51,711 nucleotides of DNA. Origin: a bacterium (GTDB lineage: Bacteria; Actinomycetota; Acidimicrobiia; Spongiisociales; Spongiisociaceae). The stretch covers positions 1 to 51,711 of the forward strand of contig JAPPFW010000088.1 of the NCBI GenBank assembly GCA_028821575.1, in the 5' to 3' direction. Under the pieces are notes generated by a model that was given only the letters and a program-made list of their open reading frames with translations, was not told where the DNA came from and did no database searches. The position numbers and the translations under genes were made by a program. The first letter of the stretch is position 1; the number at the start of each line of letters is the position of its first letter. Positions 24,988 through 33,874 of this stretch are shown here, in pieces.

Positions 24988-25908
24988 TTGACAGTGTCAA
25001 GAGTCATCGAGACCGCCGGTCTTACCAAGTACTACGGGGACACGGCCGGCATCGTCGACTTGGACCTGGCGGTCGAAGAAGGCGAGGTGTTCGGGTTCAT
25101 CGGTCCGAACGGAGCGGGCAAGACCACGACCATCCGCCTCCTGCTCGACTTCATCCGGCCCACGCGGGGGTCCGGCGCCATCTTCGGGATGGACATAGGG
25201 GGTGACTCCCTCTCTATCCGTCGCCGGGTCGGCTACCTGCCCGGAGACCTTGCCTTGTACCCGTCGATGACCGGTCGGGAGTTCCTGTTCTACTTCAGTG
25301 GGTTGAGGGGCATCGACACCGCGTCCACCACGGCCGCGCTGGCCGAGCGGTTCGACCTTGACCTCGACCGGCGTATCAAGGAATACTCGAAGGGCAACCG
25401 CCAGAAGGTCGGAGTGGTCAACGCGTTCATGCACGAGCCCGAACTGCTGATCCTCGACGAACCCACGGGCGGGCTAGATCCCCTCATGCAGCAGGAGTTC
25501 GCCGAACTGCTACGCGAGGTTCGCAACGAGGGCCGTACGGTGTTCCTGTCATCCCACTACCTGCCCGAGGTTGAGCGGGTGGCCGACCGGGTCGGGATCG
25601 TCCGCCAGGGCCGCCTCATCGCGGTGGACACGCTCGACGGGTTCCGGTCGAAGGTCCAGTCCAACCTGTCGATCGAATTCGAGTCGCCGGTCGACCCGGC
25701 CGACTTCGCAGGGATAGCGGGCGTGACCGTCGTCGACACCGGGAACGGCGGCGCAATGCTGAGGCTGAGCGTCGGAGGCTCCCAACAGGCCGTTCTGGAG
25801 GCGGCAGCGGCCAGGGGTGTCAGGGCCATCACGTCCGCGGAAGCCGATCTCGACGACGTGTTCCTCTCGTACTACGGGCCGGACGGGGATCCGGCTTCCG
25901 GGGGTTGA
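24988..25908 (+). CDS. ABC transporter ATP-binding subunit (ABC-2 export type)
   Basis: The protein has 306 residues. The TTG at 24988 follows GGGAAGG by 5 bases; a GTG at 24994 is the alternative. Walker A is GPNGAGKTT, Walker B is LLILDEPTGG, and the signature loop is YSKGNRQK rather than LSGGQ, a form seen in DrrA-like exporters. The last 80 residues form the usual C-terminal regulatory region. It is followed by its permease gene 4 bases later. Substrate is unknown; polyketide or drug export is typical. Confidence 0.86.
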   Translation: MTVSRVIETAGLTKYYGDTAGIVDLDLAVEEGEVFGFIGPNGAGKTTTIRLLLDFIRPTRGSGAIFGMDIGGDSLSIRRRVGYLPGDLALYPSMTGREFLFYFSGLRGIDTASTTAALAERFDLDLDRRIKEYSKGNRQKVGVVNAFMHEPELLILDEPTGGLDPLMQQEFAELLREVRNEGRTVFLSSHYLPEVERVADRVGIVRQGRLIAVDTLDGFRSKVQSNLSIEFESPVDPADFAGIAGVTVVDTGNGGAMLRLSVGGSQQAVLEAAAARGVRAITSAEADLDDVFLSYYGPDGDPASGG

Positions 25909-25912
25909 CAGC

Positions 25913-27598
25913 ATGAATGTCGCCATCGTTGCCAAAGCGCTACGTGACCGGCGAAGGGCGATCATCGGCAACAGTGTCGGCTTGGTGGCGTTGATTGCCT
26001 GGCTGGGGGTGTTGTTTCCGATCCTGCGCGGGTCCGACGCCTTCATCGAAATGATCGAGCGTTTCCCGCCGGAACTGGCGGCGGTCTTCGGTATGGACCC
26101 TGCTACCTTCCTCACGGCTGCCGGATATCTCTCCACTCAACTCTATGCGCTGTTCGCGCCCCTTCTGATCCTTATCTTCGTGATCAACGCCGCCACCTCC
26201 GACGTCACCGCGGAGGAACGGGACGGCTTGATGGACATGCTGCTCTCGGTACCGCTCTCCAGGAGTCGGGTGTTCGCGGCGAAGGCCGGCGGGGTGGCGC
26301 TCTCGACGCTGGCTCTGGTGGCTGTGATGACAGGGGCTCTCCTGATCGTCAACCCGGTGTTCGACATGGCCCTGCCGGTGGTGGCGGTGCTGGCGTCCGG
26401 CGCCGGTCTCTGGCTGTTGGGGGTCCTGTTCGGATCGATTGCCCTCCTGGTCGGCACTGTGGCAGGCCGCACCACGGTGGCGGGTGGCGTGACCGGCCTG
26501 GTGGCCGTCGTGGCGTGGTTCGTCAACGGGTTCGCGGGTCTCTACTCCTGGCTGGAGGGACCGAGCGTGTTCAGCCCCTTCACGTGGTATCTGGAGCCGA
26601 ACCCCCTGATCGAGGGGTTCACCACCGGCCACCTGTGGCTCGTGGTCACGACCCTGATCATCGCTCTAGCCGCTACCTTTCTGTTCACGAGGCGGGACAT
26701 AGCGTCCGAACGGGTGGTGCTCCCGGACGCCGCCCTCGTCAGGACCCGTCGGTTCCGCAAGCGGTCGTCCGGTAGGCCCAGGGCGGCGTGGCTGCTGACC
26801 GGGCTGCTTCGCAAGACCGTTTGGGACCGCCGCCGGGCTGTTTGGGCCTGGGGAGGCGGACTGGGACTCCTCACGGTGGCCATGTTCTCCGCATGGCCGG
26901 CGCTCGCCCAGGATGCGGATGCGTTGGCAGCTCTCATCACCTCGATGCCCCGTGAGGTGTTCGCCATGTTCGGTATGAGCGACCCTGCGGCGATAGTCAC
27001 CCCGGCCGGTTTCATCTCCTCCCGCATCTACCAGACCATCGGCCCGATCCTCGTCATCATGTTCGCGGTCAGAGGGGTCTCGATGGGGCTCACCAAGGAG
27101 GAGAGCAGCGGCGTCCTGGATCTCGTGCTCGCCAACCCGGCAAGCCGCACCAAGGTCGTCGCCACCAAGGCCTCCGGGATCGTACTCACCACGGTCCTAG
27201 TGGTTCTGATCCCCACTGTGGTGGCGATCGCTGGGGACTTAGCGTGGGAGACGAACCTCGGCCCCGGGAGGATCGTGGCCGCCAGCGCGGGACTGGGCCT
27301 GCTCGGGCTGTTCTTCGCCGGTCTGGCGATGGCGATCTGGGCGCTGGGCGGCGCCTCCTTCCCGGCCATCCGGACCACCGCCGTCGTGGCCCTGGCCACC
27401 TTCTTCCTGAACGGCTTGGGCTCTCTGACGGACACCCTGGAACCAGCCCGGGTGATCTCGCCGTTCTACTGGTACTTCGGCGATACCCCGCCCCTCGCCA
27501 AAGGCTTCGAACCCACCTACTTCCTGCTGCTCGCCGGCGCCGCCGTGACCGGGTGGCTGGCGATCACCCGATTCGAGCGACGGGATGTCGCGGTCTAG
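25913..27598 (+). CDS. ABC-2 type permease with internal duplication
   Basis: The protein has 561 residues from the ATG at 25913. Two homologous halves, each with about six helices, are visible: MDPATFLTAAGYLSTQLY and later MSDPAAIVTPAGFISSRIY; LLSVPLSRSRVFAAKA and later VLANPASRTKVVATKA. Large permeases of this kind are annotated as exporters of polyketide-type compounds. It forms an operon with the ATPase. Its TAG stop is the first three bases of a 7-periodic tract. Confidence 0.84.
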   Translation: MNVAIVAKALRDRRRAIIGNSVGLVALIAWLGVLFPILRGSDAFIEMIERFPPELAAVFGMDPATFLTAAGYLSTQLYALFAPLLILIFVINAATSDVTAEERDGLMDMLLSVPLSRSRVFAAKAGGVALSTLALVAVMTGALLIVNPVFDMALPVVAVLASGAGLWLLGVLFGSIALLVGTVAGRTTVAGGVTGLVAVVAWFVNGFAGLYSWLEGPSVFSPFTWYLEPNPLIEGFTTGHLWLVVTTLIIALAATFLFTRRDIASERVVLPDAALVRTRRFRKRSSGRPRAAWLLTGLLRKTVWDRRRAVWAWGGGLGLLTVAMFSAWPALAQDADALAALITSMPREVFAMFGMSDPAAIVTPAGFISSRIYQTIGPILVIMFAVRGVSMGLTKEESSGVLDLVLANPASRTKVVATKASGIVLTTVLVVLIPTVVAIAGDLAWETNLGPGRIVAASAGLGLLGLFFAGLAMAIWALGGASFPAIRTTAVVALATFFLNGLGSLTDTLEPARVISPFYWYFGDTPPLAKGFEPTYFLLLAGAAVTGWLAITRFERRDVAV

Positions 27599-27671
27599 TG
27601 CTGGTGGCTGGTGCTAGCCCACCCACCACCCACCACCCACCACTCACCACTCACCACTCACCACTCACCAT
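27596..27671. repeat. Facing heptanucleotide arrays between two convergent genes
   Basis: TAGTGCT, GGTGGCT and GGTGCTA (27596-27616) begin with the stop codon of the ABC permease. ACCACCC x2 and ACCACTC x4 (27625-27666), with a partial unit to 27671, run into the minus-strand sensor gene, whose TGA stop (27665-27667) lies inside the array. The two arrays have opposite strand polarity and are partly complementary. Confidence 0.75.
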
Positions 27672-29587
27672 ACGTTGCGGCGGGCGACGAAAGCGGCGAC
27701 CAGCAGGGTGATGACTGCGGCAACAATGCCGAGCACCAGCACGATCGTCCGTGTGCTTGATGTGCCCGCGCCGGAGTCTCCCGCGGGTGAGACGGCATCC
27801 TGGAGTATCCAGTCGAACAACGCATCAATGTCGGCCTGCAAGCCAGAATGGATCTGCTGATTGGCCTCGATCAATTCGCTCTCGGACCCAATGAGAGGCA
27901 GTCTGTGTCGAAGTGAATCGAAGACATTGGACTCCCCACTGCCGAACCCTACGAATTGGCGAGCCAGCGGCACCACTTGCGGATCCAGTTCAGTGCCTCC
28001 CAATTCCTCCAGAGAATCGATGCTCTTCTCAAGACGATGAGAGGCCGTGATGAACCGTTCTTCGCCTACCCCGATCCACGTCGGCTCCGTCATGATAATG
28101 GCAATGATCAGCCCGGAGAAGGTCTGGAACAGCGAAGTGTAGATAGATGCAAGGTGCCGGTAACGCATAAGTTCCACATGCGACAACGGATCCGAATCGA
28201 CAGAGCCGTCATCGCTGAATTCGCTCCAGCCGGTGAGCATGTAATACAACTGGTTGTCCAGGCTCGCAACTACGGCGGGCTCCAATTGGTAATCCAGGAA
28301 ACTTCTCAGTTGTGCGCGCTCGCGTGCGGCCGACTGCAAGGCCGCCGCGAGTTCAGGGCGGCTGTCGTTGACTCGCTCGGCATTGGACTCGAAGCGGTCG
28401 ATCTCTGAGTACATGTGCGCGACTGCGGCGCCGTAGCCTGCGTCTCCTAGCGTATCCAGACCTCGACGTATGCCGGAAATGTCGGCTGCAACAGCGTCAC
28501 GGATGTCCGGTGCCTCGGCGGGCGTTGTGTTTGCGGTGGTTCGAGCGGAAGAACGGGATGTGGCCGCAGCCGCGTGTTGACCGACTGCCAAGGCAGCCTG
28601 GAGTGCCACCGGTGTCTCACGGCGAGAACCTGTGAGTTCGAGGCCGCCGATGGTCTGCTCGAGAACCGCGTTGACCTCCGCCTGCAAAGAAGAGGAGGCA
28701 GCGTCGACGGCGCCAGCAAGCTGCGCTTCCTGATCGCTCAGTCGTAGGCGAGTCTTCATCAGATCGATCAGATTCGATTCACCGTACGCCGCGTCCACCA
28801 AGCCCCGGGCAAGTGGAACCAGCATCGGATCCAAGTCTTCGTGGTCCGTGTCAGAGAAGTAGTCGAGGTTGTCCCGGAGTTGATGCATCACCAGGTTCAC
28901 ATTTTCTTCCACCGTGGCGATGAACGCGCTGTCGGTCTGCCGAGTAGCTACTTCGAGCACCGTGTATCCCTGGTCGACCTGCTGTGTCAGGAGCGCCAAG
29001 CGTGCATACAGCAGCACGTCTTCAACCGAAGCGGCATCGGTCGTCCGGGACCCGCTACGGTCCTCATCGCCGCCGGTGACAATGCTGTAGAACAGGTCAT
29101 CCCCACTCGCAACGACTGCGGGCAAGAGCCGCCAACTTGTGTCGGCGATGAGTTGCTGGCGCCTGCTCGCCGAGTCGCGCAGGACCCGCGCGAACTGCGG
29201 CCGAGCGTCTTCGAGTTGCTGCGCGCTGAGCATCAACTCATCCAGCAACTCGCCCATTCGCGACGCTGCATCCTCGCGACCGGCACTGGCTCGCAGGTCA
29301 AGTTGTCGGCGAAGCTCGGCGGCTTCGCCGTCGATGGACGCCTTGGACTCGGCCAGTGTCTCGGGGGAGATGTCGGCGCGAGTTCTCGCTGAGGTTATGT
29401 CAGCTAATGATCTCGCATGTCGAGCGACGGCCAACGCAGCCATAGTCGCCCGGAGGTCGGGATCTTCGTCACGCGGAGTATCCGGACTCCCCACGGCCAC
29501 CCAACCCGCGGCGGTGCCTGCGGCGATCATTCCGATGATGACAACCGTCGTCACTGCCAATCTTGCCGATATACGTAGACGGTTCAT
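27665..29587 (-). CDS. TorS-like tandem sensor-domain membrane protein without output domain
   Basis: The 640-residue protein has an N-terminal helix (VTTVVIIGMIAAGTAAGWV), a large outer region and one C-terminal helix (TIVLVLGIVAAVITLLVAAFV). It then ends after ARRNVW. The outer region holds two homologous helical repeats: LLPAVVASGDDLFY and LEPAVVASLDNQLYY; DPMLVPLARGLVD...GESNLIDL and DPQVVPLARQFVG...GESNVFDS. This resembles TorS-type sensor bundles, which normally continue into HAMP and kinase or cyclase domains; these are absent. The stop lies in a heptamer array, so the gene may have been truncated there. It overlaps the binding-protein gene by one base (TAATG). GC content is visibly below that of its neighbours. 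Confidence 0.72.
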   Translation of the reverse strand: MNRLRISARLAVTTVVIIGMIAAGTAAGWVAVGSPDTPRDEDPDLRATMAALAVARHARSLADITSARTRADISPETLAESKASIDGEAAELRRQLDLRASAGREDAASRMGELLDELMLSAQQLEDARPQFARVLRDSASRRQQLIADTSWRLLPAVVASGDDLFYSIVTGGDEDRSGSRTTDAASVEDVLLYARLALLTQQVDQGYTVLEVATRQTDSAFIATVEENVNLVMHQLRDNLDYFSDTDHEDLDPMLVPLARGLVDAAYGESNLIDLMKTRLRLSDQEAQLAGAVDAASSSLQAEVNAVLEQTIGGLELTGSRRETPVALQAALAVGQHAAAATSRSSARTTANTTPAEAPDIRDAVAADISGIRRGLDTLGDAGYGAAVAHMYSEIDRFESNAERVNDSRPELAAALQSAARERAQLRSFLDYQLEPAVVASLDNQLYYMLTGWSEFSDDGSVDSDPLSHVELMRYRHLASIYTSLFQTFSGLIIAIIMTEPTWIGVGEERFITASHRLEKSIDSLEELGGTELDPQVVPLARQFVGFGSGESNVFDSLRHRLPLIGSESELIEANQQIHSGLQADIDALFDWILQDAVSPAGDSGAGTSSTRTIVLVLGIVAAVITLLVAAFVARRNVW

Positions 29588-30867
29588 TACGGCGTCTCTT
29601 CGAGATTGGCCACGGGTACGATTCTGCCGGACACATCGATCACTGTCATGATCACTTCGTCCGAGCCTTGGTTATCACCCGGGCCGTACTGGAGACTCAC
29701 ACCGGAAAGATCGATCGGTTGTGAGGTTTGAAGGCGATCCAAGAAGCACTCGCGGGTGAGATCTGCACATGCTTCGAGTCCAACTATGGCCAATCGCCCA
29801 GCTATATACCCTTCAAGTGAAACAAACCCGGGCGTAGCACCCGCGTCAAACGAGTTCAGCGCTGTGACGTATTCCGCTACGATCGGTGTGTCGAGGTCAT
29901 CAGGTAGCGGCACGACCTGCGTAACGTAAATACCGGCCGCTTCATCTCCCAGTTCACGTGCCAACGCATTGCTTCCGACGAACGAGACTGCCAAGAATAC
30001 GGGCTGGATGTTCATTCTCAGCAGTGAAATCGCTTTGGCAACGGGCTGATATGCACCGATCATGATGACGGCTTCGGGATCCGCGGCACCGATATGGTAT
30101 ACCGCGAGCTTGACCGCGCTCGAGTTGCGCTCGTAATACCATGTCGCAACGGGTGCAAGTCCACGCCGCTCGAGGGCATCGAGCACTCCGTTCAATCCTG
30201 ATTGACCGTAGGAGTCGTTCTGGTACATGACGGCAACTCTTGTGATCCCGAGATCCTCGGTGAGGCGTGCAACCATGTGCTCGGTCTCCTGCGCATAGGA
30301 CGCTCGCAGATTCACAACCGACCCGAGTTCGGGATCCCTAAGAAAGCCGGCACCGGTGAATGGCGCCAGGAACGGCACCGCCCTGGATTCCACCAGGGGA
30401 AGAACGGAACGCGATGTGGGTGTTCCCACCTCTCCGATCAGAGCAAACACCTTCTCTTTCGTGATCAGATCACGTGTGTTCGCGAACGCGAAGCCTGGTT
30501 CATATCGGTCATCCATAGTCACCAGTTCCAGCAAGCGGCCATGCACGCCGCCAGCCTGGTTCTGTTCGTGGAAGGCTGCTTCGATGCCCATGCGCATGGC
30601 CTGTCCCAATGCTTGCGCAGGACCACTGAATGCGGCCGATTGTCCGAACAGGACACGATCGTCGGAGACGCCCGGACTCGCCTGCTCTTCGACCACGGGT
30701 GCTGAGGTTGGTGGGAGGGCCTCGAGCGAAGTCTCTGTCGGATCGTCTCCCGATCCCACGCTTGAGCAGGCCGCCATCAAAATGAAGGCCAAACTCGCAA
30801 GGAGATATACCGAGGTTGCTCTTCTCGGGGAATGCAAATCAGCCTTGGAACTGGTCATGGTTGTCAT
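29587..30867 (-). CDS. Branched-chain-type ABC substrate-binding lipoprotein
   Basis: The protein has 426 residues from the ATG at 30867, with GGAGG about 5 bases upstream. A basic leader and hydrophobic stretch end in the lipobox LMAACSS, followed by a Thr/Pro/Glu-rich linker. The rest is a type 1 periplasmic-binding fold (LivJ/Peripla_BP_6): VLFGQSAAFSGPAQALGQ at the start, VAVMYQNDSYGQSG in the middle, and GYIAGRLAIVGLEAC near the end. No ABC permease or ATPase is next to it; it is coupled to the sensor gene instead. A signalling role, presenting a ligand to the sensor as TorT does for TorS, is inferred. GC is low here too. Confidence 0.8.
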   Translation of the reverse strand: MTTMTSSKADLHSPRRATSVYLLASLAFILMAACSSVGSGDDPTETSLEALPPTSAPVVEEQASPGVSDDRVLFGQSAAFSGPAQALGQAMRMGIEAAFHEQNQAGGVHGRLLELVTMDDRYEPGFAFANTRDLITKEKVFALIGEVGTPTSRSVLPLVESRAVPFLAPFTGAGFLRDPELGSVVNLRASYAQETEHMVARLTEDLGITRVAVMYQNDSYGQSGLNGVLDALERRGLAPVATWYYERNSSAVKLAVYHIGAADPEAVIMIGAYQPVAKAISLLRMNIQPVFLAVSFVGSNALARELGDEAAGIYVTQVVPLPDDLDTPIVAEYVTALNSFDAGATPGFVSLEGYIAGRLAIVGLEACADLTRECFLDRLQTSQPIDLSGVSLQYGPGDNQGSDEVIMTVIDVSGRIVPVANLEETP

Positions 30868-31606
30868 TCCTCCCTCCAAGAGCTACAAGTCGTCCAGAGA
30901 CAGTGTCTTTGGCGTAGCAAATTCCGGCCATATTGCTCGGCCCATTACCTTCTTGTCAAGCAGCCTGGATTGTGGTCAGTGGTCGCTGGAATCCAACGCA
31001 TAGCTGAACATTCACAAAACGCCAAACAACTAGCTCTGACTATTCATGTTTCGGACACACTTATTCATGGCGAGCCAATTCAACGTAATTACTGAGGAGG
31101 GGCCACGCCTCACTCGGCATGTGACTTTCGGCGCTTAGGTCGAGGCGGGGATCATCGGATGCAAATCCCAGCTAAAAACGGATAGTTTCAACTCGATCCA
31201 TCCCTCCAAACTCCCGTCCATGAGTGATTGGGGCTAACACTCAGCACGTAGCCTGGATCTTTCATGGATTGGGGTTCGTCGGGTGACTGGAGTAAGGCTT
31301 TTGGTCCCGACCTTCGATTATGACGATCGGGGTGACTCGTCTTGGCCTATACGTGGGATTCACCCGTCGGGTGTCGTCGGCCGCTCCGCGATGATGCGGT
31401 TGAAGTGGCCTTCGTGAGCGTCGGTGTGTCCGTAACATGAACAATCAGGGCTAACGCCTGACCTCGCAATACCCAGTCCGACACCTATCAAGCGATACCT
31501 GCCCATCCGCTGGTGCCAGGGGGGTCTCTGGTCAGTGGTCAGTGGCAAATCGACCTTGTAGATCAACGTTTACCGGCGCCTGGCACCTGGCGCCTGCGCT
31601 TGGCAC
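30868..31606. other. Gene-free, lower-GC intergenic region
   Basis: These 739 bases hold no convincing gene. Only short frames (60-87 codons) without recognisable domains are present. The region contains an inverted-repeat element (31033-31451), a third motif copy at 31214-31238, and heptamer tracts at its right edge. Base composition is lower in GC than the flanking genes and matches the neighbouring binding-protein and sensor genes, so the whole 27.7-31.5 kb block may be acquired. Confidence 0.5.
31033..31451. mobile_element. Degenerate inverted-repeat element (MITE or IS remnant)
   Basis: Bases 31033-31060 and the reverse complement of 31424-31451 match at 24 of 28 positions (core TTCATGTT-CGGACACAC). 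A third, partial copy in the minus orientation lies at 31214-31238, sharing GTTAGCCC, TCATG and ACGG. The interior has no long open frame, so no transposase is encoded. The structure fits a non-autonomous or decayed insertion sequence; the family could not be named. Confidence 0.5.
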
Positions 31607-31609
31607 CTA
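31529..31609. repeat. Heptanucleotide tracts downstream of surE
   Basis: TGGTCAG, TGGTCAG and TGGCAAA lie at 31529-31549. At 31575-31609 are GGCGCCT, GGCACCT, GGCGCCT, GCGCTTG and GCACCTA. On the minus strand the second tract begins TAGGTGC, whose TAG is the surE stop codon; the DUF885 array begins with the same seven bases. Confidence 0.6.
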
Positions 31610-32395
31610 GAGCCTCCTGCGTTCGAGCCGCGCGATCAGGTGTTCGGCAACGGGGGGCGAGGTGGGCGCGCACAGGGGAGTGATGGCCACCTCGCCAGCC
31701 CGGTTGACACCCACGTCGGTTCCTTCGAGCGGAACACCGCCGAACTGCTCCTGGTAGCGGAAGGCGAAGGTCCCATCGGGCTGCCGGTGCAGGAGTTGGT
31801 GATAGGTGACCCGGGCGGGAGGAACCACCCGGCGGGGGGTGGTCAGGTCCGCCTCCCAGGGAACGTTGACCGATACCACGTCGCCGGGCGCTTCCACAGC
31901 GAGCAGGTCCTCGACGATCTCGGTGCATAGCTCCGCAAGCCTCATCCACACCGGGACGGCCTCCTCGGTGTGCATGTGCCGGTACCACTCGATCCAGGTA
32001 CCTCTTATGCCGGCCGAGAAGCCGAAGGCGGGGATCCCCAGTTCCCAACCTTCGAAGCAGGCTCCGACCGTTCCCGAGGAGACGATGTAGCCGGCGCCGT
32101 GGTTGTAGCCGAGGTTGATGCCGGCCACGACCAGGTCTGGTGGGGTGTCGAAGTAGGCCGCGGCGACTTGGACTGCGTCGGCCGGCGTACCCGACACCGT
32201 CACGATGGTTTTGCCGGCCCTGTCCACCTCGGCGACCTCGATTGGGTCGAACCGGGTGAGGGCCTTCCCGATCCAACTCCGCTGGCCGTCCGGCACGACG
32301 GTGCGGACCTCGCCCAGCCGTTCCAGGGCGGCCATGAAGGGTACGAGGGCCGGGCTGTCGACGCCGTCGTCGTTGGTGAGCAGGATCCAGGACAC
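31607..32395 (-). CDS. surE: 5'/3'-nucleotidase SurE
   Basis: The protein has 262 residues. The GTG at 32395 begins [15 protein letters not shown], the universal SurE N-terminus with the metal-binding DD pair; upstream frame to 32467 has no family match. Further conserved segments are [25 protein letters not shown] and [10 protein letters not shown]. SurE removes phosphate from nucleoside monophosphates and is linked to stationary-phase survival. It is divergent from moaB, 66 bases away. Confidence 0.9.
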   Translation of the reverse strand: MSWILLTNDDGVDSPALVPFMAALERLGEVRTVVPDGQRSWIGKALTRFDPIEVAEVDRAGKTIVTVSGTPADAVQVAAAYFDTPPDLVVAGINLGYNHGAGYIVSSGTVGACFEGWELGIPAFGFSAGIRGTWIEWYRHMHTEEAVPVWMRLAELCTEIVEDLLAVEAPGDVVSVNVPWEADLTTPRRVVPPARVTYHQLLHRQPDGTFAFRYQEQFGGVPLEGTDVGVNRAGEVAITPLCAPTSPPVAEHLIARLERRRL

Positions 32396-32460
32396 GCGAC
32401 CGGAAGGGTAGTGACCTCCGGAGCCGCACCTGCCGCGGGCGGGGGCCGTACCATGGGGGC

Positions 32461-32940
32461 ATGACAAGGATCTCGGCAGCCTCGGTGACGGTCAGCGACG
32501 GGGTGACCCACGGAACGAGAGCGGACACGTCCGGAGACCTGCTCGTGCGGCGGCTGTCCGGTCTGGGCTTCGGGGTGGATCGGCACGTGGTTGCGGACGA
32601 AAGGGCGCTGATCAGGAATCTGCTAGCCGATCTGAGCTCGAACCATGGTCTTGTCGTGACCACCGGAGGAACCGGTTTCGGTCCCCGAGATGTGACTCCG
32701 GAGGCTACGGCTGATCTGATCGACCGCCCGGCCCCCGGCCTCGCTGAGTTGATCAGGGCAGAGGGGTTGCGTCACACTCCGATGGCGGCGCTGTCTCGGG
32801 GGGTGGCCGGTGTGATCGGATCGTGCCTGGTGGTGAACCTTCCCGGCAGTCCCAAAGCCGTCAAGGAGGGCTTGGACGCGCTCGAGCCCCTGCTGCCTCA
32901 CATACTGCAACTGCTGGCCGGAGACACCGAACACGGCTAG
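32461..32940 (+). CDS. moaB: MoaB/Mog family molybdopterin biosynthesis protein
   Basis: The protein has 159 residues. The molybdopterin-binding fold is shown by [18 protein letters not shown] at the N-terminus, the [17 protein letters not shown] loop and the final [16 protein letters not shown]. These proteins adenylylate molybdopterin or assist that step before molybdate insertion. It is convergent with fdhD, another Mo-enzyme factor, with 40 bases between them. No other Mo-cofactor genes or Mo-enzyme lie in the window. Confidence 0.88.
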   Translation: MTRISAASVTVSDGVTHGTRADTSGDLLVRRLSGLGFGVDRHVVADERALIRNLLADLSSNHGLVVTTGGTGFGPRDVTPEATADLIDRPAPGLAELIRAEGLRHTPMAALSRGVAGVIGSCLVVNLPGSPKAVKEGLDALEPLLPHILQLLAGDTEHG

Positions 32941-32980
32941 CCGACGCGGATGCCTAGCAGACCGGGTGCGCGCCCTCCTC

Positions 32981-33775
32981 TCAGGCTATGCGCCGGGGAT
33001 GGGTGTAGAGGTTGAAGCCGCCGGGCCGGACGAAGCCGGCGACCGTCAGGCCTACCTCGTCGGCCAGATCCACAGCGAGGGACGAGGCCGCCGACACGCC
33101 GGCCAGGACGCTGAGACCGGCCACGGCAGCCTTCTGGACCAGCTCGAAGGAGACCCGACCCGACACTGTGACCACCATCTCTCCCAACGGCCAGCGTCGG
33201 GAGGAGAGATGACCGACGAGTTTGTCCATGGCGTTGTGGCGACCCACGTCCTCCCTGAGGCCCACCAGGTCACCCCCCGGCGTGAAGGCTGCGGCGGCGT
33301 GGAGCCCTCCCGTCTCGTCGAAACCGCTCTGGGCGCCTCGCATGGACTCCATCAGTCGCAGCAGCAGATCGGCGGGGATGTTGGGGCCTTCGGGAAGGGG
33401 CGGTGATGCAACCCTTACCGCGTCGATCGACGCCTTGCCGCACACCCCGCACGACGACGTCGAGTAAAGGTTGCGACGGAACTGTTCGGGGTCGATCTCG
33501 ACTCCGGCGGCCAGCACGAGTTCGTAGCGTCCCTCTCCCTCTCTCCCCGGCAATCCCCGCACGGTGGCCAGCTCGTCCGGGCGCAGGATGATGCCCTCGG
33601 TGAGAGCGAAGCCCCGCGCCAGTTCCTCGTCGTTGCCGGGTGTGCGCATCAGGACCGCGATCGGCACACCACCCATCCGGAACTCGACCGGCTCTTCGGT
33701 CGGCAACAGGTCATCCACCGCCACGCGTCCCTGCCCTCCTATCCGGAGTACGGGGCGGGATGAACTGGTTGACAT
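32981..33775 (-). CDS. fdhD: Formate dehydrogenase accessory sulfurtransferase FdhD
   Basis: The protein has 264 residues, the family length. The functional Cys pair is in STSSCGVCGKAS, followed by the conserved GGLHAAAAF and REDVGRHNAMDKLVG segments and SGRVSFELVQKAA. FdhD moves sulfur from a Cys desulfurase to the Mo-bisPGD cofactor of formate dehydrogenase, which it needs for activity. Its presence implies a Mo or W formate dehydrogenase elsewhere in the genome. Confidence 0.92.
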   Translation of the reverse strand: MSTSSSRPVLRIGGQGRVAVDDLLPTEEPVEFRMGGVPIAVLMRTPGNDEELARGFALTEGIILRPDELATVRGLPGREGEGRYELVLAAGVEIDPEQFRRNLYSTSSCGVCGKASIDAVRVASPPLPEGPNIPADLLLRLMESMRGAQSGFDETGGLHAAAAFTPGGDLVGLREDVGRHNAMDKLVGHLSSRRWPLGEMVVTVSGRVSFELVQKAAVAGLSVLAGVSAASSLAVDLADEVGLTVAGFVRPGGFNLYTHPRRIA

Positions 33776-33874
33776 GTGCTCCCCCGGGCCGGCGAGTCGC
33801 GATCAGATTGCTGAGTCAGTCCCGGTGATTATGGCGCGGCCGCCGATGTCAGGTAGCTAACCGGTGCCGCCTCC

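Noticed and set aside
31214..31461. Integron attC-like GTTAGCC motifs
   Set aside because: The core does not fit the GTTRRRY consensus, and there is no integrase or cassette structure. An IS/MITE remnant explains the repeats better.
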